Assembly: GCA_032718475.1 (NCBI GenBank)
Contig: JAUCBJ010006772.1
Span: 1-34,683 of the forward strand
DNA: 34,683 nucleotides
From: Nemertoderma westbladi
Lineage: Eukaryota; Xenacoelomorpha; Nemertodermatida; Nemertodermatidae
Direction of reading: 5' to 3'
A model generated the notes under the pieces. The model had not been told where the DNA came from, ran no database searches, and saw nothing but the letters and a program-made list of their open reading frames with translations. The stretch's first letter is position 1. Each line of letters opens with the position of its first letter. The position numbers were made by a program, and so were the translations under genes. Below are positions 30,801-34,683 of this stretch, in pieces.

Positions 30801-32358
30801 GGCGTTAGCTGACCTGGAAGATGAAATTCGGCCAGAAATGGCCTATAGTTCCCTAATGGGAACCCAAACAGCGACCGATAAACTTCTGTCTTATAGTTCA
30901 TCATGGTATAAGACAAGAAAATTTGTCGCTTACTTTATGGCCTATAGGCAATACTTATATTGTAGATGCAAGGGACCCAAGCCTGACATAGACTTGGCAT
31001 CAGCCGAAAAGTTGATCATATCATATGAGCAGCGAAAGGCATACCCAGAGGAGATAAAACGGTTGAGAGCTGGGAAATCTGTACAGCCGGAGAGCTCCAT
31101 AAGAACTCTGAGCCCCAAACTCACTGACTCTGGATTAATAGTGATGGACTCACGGGTACAACATGCCTCAAGTATACTAGTACCATTGAAACCAATAATA
31201 CTACCGAGAAAATCGACTATTGTAACCCAAATAATAAATGATTGTCATGCACAGACATTACATGGGGGCACTGATATGACATTAACATCGGTGCGTCGTG
31301 CATTCTGGATACCAGCCGTACGCAAGAAAATAAAATCTATGGTGGGGACCTGCCAAACATGCCGCAAGCAAAAGAGGAAGAGGGAAAGCCAATTGATGGC
31401 ATCCCTACCCAAGGAAAGAACCCTAGGGTATGAACCACCATTCTCATACACCGGTACTGACATGTTCGGCCCACTCACCATAAAAGTCAAACGCCACCAT
31501 GAGAACCGCTATGGCATAATATTTGTATGCCTCACCTCACGAGCAATAGCGCTAGAACTAGCGGTAGATGCATCTGCGAGCGCATTCATAAATGCACTCC
31601 GCAGATTCATCAACCAACATGGTTCTATAAAGAAGCTGTACTCGGATAATGGCACAAATTTCATAGGGGCAGAAAAACAGCTTCGAGAGGCAGGATGTAC
31701 CTTCCAATCAAAGGAAGTCATGAATGCCATGAGAAGTGATGGCATTGTGTGGGAGAAGAGAACACCATATGCCCCTCACACCCTAGGGTTTGTTGAAAGA
31801 CTTATTGGTATTACAAAGAGACTCATGACTGCTCTACTTAGGAAACATATAGTCACCGAAGACGTCCTAAGAACAGTCCTAGCAGAAGCACAAGGAGCCA
31901 TGAATAGTAGGCCCTTGTGCCCTCTTCAAGATGATCCAACATCGTTAGAGATACTAACCCCCTCTCACTTATTACTCAGAAGACCAGCCCAGTTAATGAA
32001 CCGGGGTTCGTGGGACAAATCGGACTTGTACTCTAAACAGTCATGGCGAATAGTACAGGTATTGTCTGATGAGTATTGGAAGCGGTGGACAGATGAATAC
32101 ATCCCAACACTCCACAAGCGACAGAAGTGGGGTAAACAACAGCGAAACCTTCAGCCAGGCGATCTGGTATTAGTTACCGACAACGCAATGGTGAAGGACG
32201 ACTGGCGGATGGCACGCATAGTTAAATGCCATCCCGGGACCGACGGCAAAGTCAGAACGGTTGAGGTCACCCTGGGTGGTGATAGCAAGAAAACTTACAG
32301 ACGCCCAGTAAGCAACTGTTGCTTACTGGAAGGAAACACCCTCAATCTCGAGACCTAG
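24862..32358 (+). CDS. gag-pol: BEL/Pao Gag-Pol polyprotein
   Basis: 2498 codons without interruption. Residues 1-330 are low-complexity and arginine/threonine-rich. A charged coiled coil follows at about 330-400, then a proline/glycine-rich linker. The DUF1759 Gag domain is at about 785-930 (FDG, W-x8-FS). Zinc knuckles are CxxH...H...C at 1073-1087 and C-x2-C-x4-H-x4-C at 1108-1121. Peptidase A17-like protease has its catalytic aspartate at 1170 in LIDGGA, with the C-terminal TPFGWML motif. Reverse transcriptase has D1521 (CDIEAMF) and YVDD at 1599-1602. RNase H-like has D1821, E1864 and D1893. Integrase has zinc ligands H2129, H2134, C2164 and C2167, and catalytic D2200, D2262 and E2312. 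DUF5641 is at about 2405-2490. It makes the particle proteins and the enzymes for cDNA synthesis and insertion. Gag and Pol are fused, as usual in this group. The first ATG follows two AATAAA-bearing stretches and is the first in the frame. Odd point: glycine replaces the Ser/Thr of the D-S/T-G protease motif. Confidence 0.96.
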   Translation: MSATRSVTTSLSSAAGGSTTLTANVTGREDAQRRKTDDGRPRFPTAVSDHSITGSDGRRGSGPVVPDKTPTADPNIGGSNHEEAGSEADQTLRAPPERYAISNPTTTQTNSITTQHRTGAKTTADNNAGAGVGQLAIADPPRTLEGDPDCRWTRLTTSTPLPPTTTPRTRATTQDDDLVSIDSSIVERLGRLFRRAKGILEDCRRIGKIVPNSVNTLRDINLFIEHLINCQQYAVADAKSAEILDIILDLHNRELISGLVKVGKHSVGSSLQGEQNWIGGDVEAGGIESSINPEDSVSVASTPTGVTKSSRHSVSSSRKARQAAKINGQCLLEQMAIEEQNLKMRIEDEQAERERKRTEREKERAQRIENEREEREVRERHGAMHDRLAQLAVQQVDTKRRIELMQLGALDLLNESIVSRTSNSVKSGVSSNYRKCGPKSTLIDSRPIQGPSTVGDKQKITTYRYIKLKTMPTNNNINSQVINSNITSKRTMLSQDKVYPRSRSPVLLSAEDRRSGAFDNRSDITGREDQLGNGGGDEHRVHREPGDRYSYRVEPRGQPSSFGGEFHTSRCDYPVRIHQVESNPSRKVGNCQTADSIGRSAVVHTMYDQHLSRQFENSQTDDHVRISVLNPSAPGFEPTLGLVGHTPTPDSVGLDSIPRPVTVGPGPVQVPVPVCTSNTAATDVCVQQQPWQPRLSPAGTWVYNQSGAAVVHNTQHTSNQRHITSDNNNDTAIMTGPLPAMQYPTHQAGQRGHTALGPGHNGPAPILNNPSTTEGPIKQLSSLIEALRVKLDLPVVEPFVFDGTRPEEYIQFRQMYCDEILSKDLPKYSCLKYLQSYTDGEARKIVRQYVGMVGGFDAALEALDREYGHPAKIIQYTVKSLTENVKAQTPKEIKAFANKIKRALITLRTLDIPYELNATQNLVAIVEALPLWLRNHWRKKAFSIRERLGVEPGMQELSEFLTYQSELVTDPIFGEDNMTRSTKAIAAKPSKDKCIAADSLALPKAKQSTTYATTMEEKLPSKAKEPSAGTKSAYKPKPRQSQSKPKPTQPEANDTPSKRVGLQNVGHISARKCQLHSYTNNHNTMDCRTWKAVSQTDRDNYVKQHKVCGRCVETGHQTDECTKVEKSNTGELVATALNIDNQRTNTFLGVVPVRVGGPNNKTLTTLALIDGGAGLTIAEEIVRCQLDIQTEPQTIQLSTLTTRDQSTPMQSGWCTISSVKPGVDFSIICNPLRIIDSVDLPARRPTQLEINQYDFLEGIDFTTPILDIPRVTMVIGMDLPAAHDQLDVVYGPNRDTDPRAVRTPFGWMLRGPILEPTKRYSCNAHSIKLAMAYHTSVPRMKAAQESLNTDLGRLFSMDSEGLYDQRSGQSVEDKRAEVAFKESLVLKDGHFTTRMLWKDPSQLLPNNETMARDRLKKFKTMLSRHPEKGAFVQKTINKYLDKGWAVKLPQRVPDSTRTYYLPLHVAVDIKKGNKMRLVNDAAAKYRGKSLNDYLLEGPNIYNTGVEVLIRFRQGTLAFSCDIEAMFHQVNVYLEDSESLRFLWYDGDKPIEPDKYKMTVHIFGTKDSPYVATKCLRQTTEGKEGIYDTSAIDMIHKGFYVDDGLGSSNSLADMVKTATQVVEILMGGGFRLTKFKSNSKEFVDIMETKEKTSQFGPQNTQNEIPGDTQYISSEPQLERSDIEQLCRNNSVMPTGVDSILTERKREADSRVLGITWNRETDALEYIFKHTEPLVHTKRAYVSNIAKMYDPLGLVAPVIVVGKQILRDVYLLKCPWDQVLPDTISKQWCVWLESLAAILKLSIPRAYFENGDTTNLDLHVFTDASTKGYGAALYIVQKGEGSLLPRLVFSKARAAPLKKPTIPRLELMAAITGVRASIQVANYLTQIQDKHYWVDSTAVLGCIANEARRFKVFVANRIDEIRSTTNLDNWHYCPTERNPADLVSRGIHNKSFIEKEQFWQHGPEFLPLPNEWPKFPTKEVEQALADLEDEIRPEMAYSSLMGTQTATDKLLSYSSSWYKTRKFVAYFMAYRQYLYCRCKGPKPDIDLASAEKLIISYEQRKAYPEEIKRLRAGKSVQPESSIRTLSPKLTDSGLIVMDSRVQHASSILVPLKPIILPRKSTIVTQIINDCHAQTLHGGTDMTLTSVRRAFWIPAVRKKIKSMVGTCQTCRKQKRKRESQLMASLPKERTLGYEPPFSYTGTDMFGPLTIKVKRHHENRYGIIFVCLTSRAIALELAVDASASAFINALRRFINQHGSIKKLYSDNGTNFIGAEKQLREAGCTFQSKEVMNAMRSDGIVWEKRTPYAPHTLGFVERLIGITKRLMTALLRKHIVTEDVLRTVLAEAQGAMNSRPLCPLQDDPTSLEILTPSHLLLRRPAQLMNRGSWDKSDLYSKQSWRIVQVLSDEYWKRWTDEYIPTLHKRQKWGKQQRNLQPGDLVLVTDNAMVKDDWRMARIVKCHPGTDGKVRTVEVTLGGDSKKTYRRPVSNCCLLEGNTLNLET

Positions 32359-34008
32359 TAGTGTAGGTCTGGGGGGGCGGGAGTTGCATTTACGAGAGTA
32401 AGAAAAATAAATTCTCGTAGATTCCACCCTGTTGTATTCAAATATAATGGGCACAACACCCTGTACAAAACATAATAAAAAAAAAAAATATATATATATA
32501 ATAAATAAATAAAGAAAATTATGTACAGTAGAAAATACGACACTGTTGTGAGACTACATATCATACTGTAGGCAGGTAGGAAACCGAAATACAGTAGCGA
32601 GGTCTACATAGAAAAACATATATATGTTAAAACTGAAAGAAAGTAAAAAATTGAAACAGTTATATTTTCATGTATGTACGATATTATAATAAAAAAAAGT
32701 ATAAAGTACACAAAAAGTAACTTTATTTGGTAAGTAACGTAATTACTAAATTAGGTTTTATGTAATTTATTAAAAATAGGTAACTTAGTAAGTTATAGCG
32801 TTATAGCTATAAAATTATTACACATGTCAGAAATAACTTGTAGGAGTTAGAGTAACAATTATAGTAAATTTACGAAATCTACATCACCAATAAAATTCAC
32901 AAATCAGACAGGAGATTTGACGACAGCAAAACAGTTGAGAGTTAAAATAAATCGACAGCAATGTTCAGTTTCATTGGACTGGCCACCCACTGAACGACTG
33001 ATATTAACTAACGATTAGACGAGTACGAGTACAGCTCGATAGTGACGGACAATCATACTCGAACTCGAGCATTGACACAACTCATAGTAATATATAAATC
33101 ACTTCTCCGTGTGCAAGTGTGTGCGTGTGAAATGTATGCGTGCGTGAATTACAAAAAAAAAAATAAATAAATAAATAAATAAAAAAAATAAAAAATAACA
33201 TTACTCCCCAGAAACATTTAAATGGAATGGGCGAGTAATATCTCATTATGAGATACTACCCTAATGGGAAGTTGTGAATAAGTAGATAGTGAATAAGTAT
33301 CAACTTGATGCTTCAACACAAAGGTTGTTAAGACAATTTGTGTGGCATCGGATAGACAAAATAATTTATATCAGATATAAATAATTTGTGAATGTGCAAA
33401 AATGTGTGAAAACTGACATACTTAGCGTAATCAGTGTAAGCACATAGGAAAGGTAACATACTCAAATAATTACCTTCCCGACATCGTGTAGAAACATACA
33501 TAATGTAATTTCTACTCAGTGAGTGAGAGGATCGATGTAATATCCAACCCGCGAAATGTGTGTGAATTCCAGACATGTGCAGATATGGACATCGGAGCGG
33601 ACAAACTAATATGTGTTAAATACAAAATTAGTGTGTTGAGAGTGCTTTAACTCAAGTTTAGAGTACATCAGTGGATTTATGACATCCACCAAAATACAGG
33701 TAGGGTACACCACACCCACTAAGGAACCTAACATGTCTTCAAAGACACGAAGGCACCGTCCACACCTATGATATGCAAGCAATGGGCTTCATACATAGGA
33801 TGGATTACTCAAGTAATCCGGGATAGGGAGCTCAATAAATTGAACTCACCAACTCCATACATTTTTTTTGTCAAAACGTGAAAACAGGAAAATATTGTGA
33901 TCGCGTCTAATACTGAGATTCCGGATTCAAATCCGGAATATCACTCAAAAGCGGACAAAGAGACTGGATGTTAAGTTTAGATATCATCCCCATCAGCATG
34001 GGTGATGA
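32359..34008 (+). other. Long 3' non-coding region of the BEL element
   Basis: 1.65 kb between the polyprotein stop and the purine tract. No envelope-like frame is visible (no long plus-strand frame). It holds A/T microsatellites (32478-32515, 33150-33195) and a perfect 9-bp hairpin at 33918-33939 (ATTCCGGAT, loop TCAA). Confidence 0.7.
33918..33939. repeat. Perfect 9-bp hairpin upstream of the purine tract
   Basis: ATTCCGGAT-TCAA-ATCCGGAAT, about 70 bp before the polypurine tract. Confidence 0.75.
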
Positions 34009-34009
34009 C

Positions 34010-34019
34010 ATGGGGGGAG
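34010..34019 (+). promoter_or_regulatory. Polypurine tract
   Basis: ATGGGGGGAG directly precedes the TG of the 3' LTR. In LTR retrotransposons this position primes plus-strand DNA synthesis. Confidence 0.85.
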
Positions 34020-34683
34020 TGTTAACGGATCCAGGTCGTCCCGTCCGCTATCACTTCGTCCCATCCAAATTACCACTCAATATATGAGTGCCAATATGAC
34101 TCCCATTAAAGAGCCACTCCAATAATAGTAACACGTGGTACCAAAAAACCAATTTAGCGATACCCATACTGGCTGTTAACCCACAGGGTGTACTGTAGGG
34201 ATCGCATTATTATTATAATAAGGTGCTAACATTATTGCCTTGCCAATTACTCATCCTTAGAGGTTCCAACAGTGGAGAGCCAATGACAAGCCACAAACCA
34301 AAACCAGCTGACACATATCTGATATAATCCTATGTGGCTACTGTACTAACCTCAGATGCACACCTCAGCATATCAAGGTGCAGTACACATTTACGCCTGA
34401 TAGTGTTGTATCGGTAGGTAGCCAGCAGACATTCAATACGGACCGAACTCAAATATTTATTACCAGTCAGTCATTAAGCTCCCGTTAACCTCCAAGGACG
34501 AGTAACCAGCACCACTACAGTTGCGTTGTGCAGTTACTAACGGCCATTATTACAATTAATCACCTACAAACTATTATCTGCTCCTTTTCTTATAACTCTG
34601 GTTACCTCCGCATACCTCAAAGCAGCAAAGCACCAACCTCAAGTGTGTCTCGGAGGCCCGTTTCGGACTGCACCCCGATCCGG
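34020..34683 (+). repeat. 3' LTR, truncated by the window end
   Basis: Begins TGTTAACGGATCC and matches 24035-24698 over the full 664 bp by eye. Confidence 0.95.

Larger units (their letters stand above)
24035..34683 (+). mobile_element. BEL/Pao LTR retrotransposon, young, 3' end cut by the window
   Basis: Direct LTRs start with TGTTAACGG at 24035 and 34020. Between them lies one uninterrupted gag-pol frame in the domain order Gag, protease, reverse transcriptase, RNase H, integrase, DUF5641, which defines BEL/Pao. A purine tract abuts the 3' LTR. The visible LTR halves keep a constant offset of 9985 bp over 664 bp with no difference seen by eye, so the insertion is recent. The candidate left target duplication is GACAT (24030-24034); the right side is outside the window. 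Confidence 0.95.

Noticed and set aside
33918-33939. tRNA T-arm-like sequence
   Set aside because: The pairing is a 9-bp hairpin with a 4-nt loop, not a 5-bp stem with a 7-nt loop, and no other tRNA arms are present.
32359-34008. Search for an envelope gene in the BEL element
   Set aside because: No plus-strand frame of useful length, signal peptide or membrane segment was seen.

Overview
The window looks like AT-rich genomic DNA from a metazoan, most likely a marine invertebrate (the species cannot be fixed from the sequence). Two short spliced exons with extracellular domain signatures mark a host gene on the plus strand: a thrombospondin type-1 exon at 9813-9974 and an EGF-like exon at 11403-11513. 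Both are flanked by good splice sites and both are symmetric phase 1-1. Almost everything else is repetitive: nested mobile elements, satellites and minisatellites.

Layout. (1) 1-9 kb: several elements bounded by TTAA target duplications with CCCTAT...ATAGGG-like ends, the hallmark of piggyBac-type transposition. Element 1 is 308-1877, element 2 is 8275-8754, and a probable third is 5598-6920. They carry long G or C runs next to their ends. Elements 1 and 3 are built internally from units of about 163 bp, in tandem in element 1 and as a large inverted repeat in element 3. They sit around a decayed BEL/Pao-like gag (minus strand, 3735-5618) and a decayed LINE reverse transcriptase (minus strand, about 7116-9045); element 2 is inserted in the LINE reading frame. 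(2) 9-12 kb: the host gene segment with the two exons. (3) 11996-21630: a 9.6-kb TTAA-flanked element with 14-bp terminal inverted repeats, a series of palindromes near its ends, and a core of about 90 copies of a 52-bp satellite. A 3.75-kb LINE with endonuclease and reverse transcriptase (minus strand, one frameshift) has inserted into the satellite in perfect phase, with an apparent 26-bp target duplication. (4) 21.8-24.0 kb: a 41-bp minisatellite of 40 units lying between two copies of a motif rich in GGACAATTCGGTCCC. (5) 24035 to the end: a very young BEL/Pao LTR retrotransposon with a single 2498-residue gag-pol frame and LTRs that appear identical by eye over the 664 bp visible in both. 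The 3' LTR runs off the window.

How the parts relate: the sequence records successive insertions. The host gene intron or flank received TTAA elements, one of which carries or expanded a satellite; a LINE then inserted into that satellite. The BEL element is probably the most recent arrival. Most long open frames outside the BEL and LINE pol genes are artefacts of tandem repeats whose unit length is not a multiple of three.
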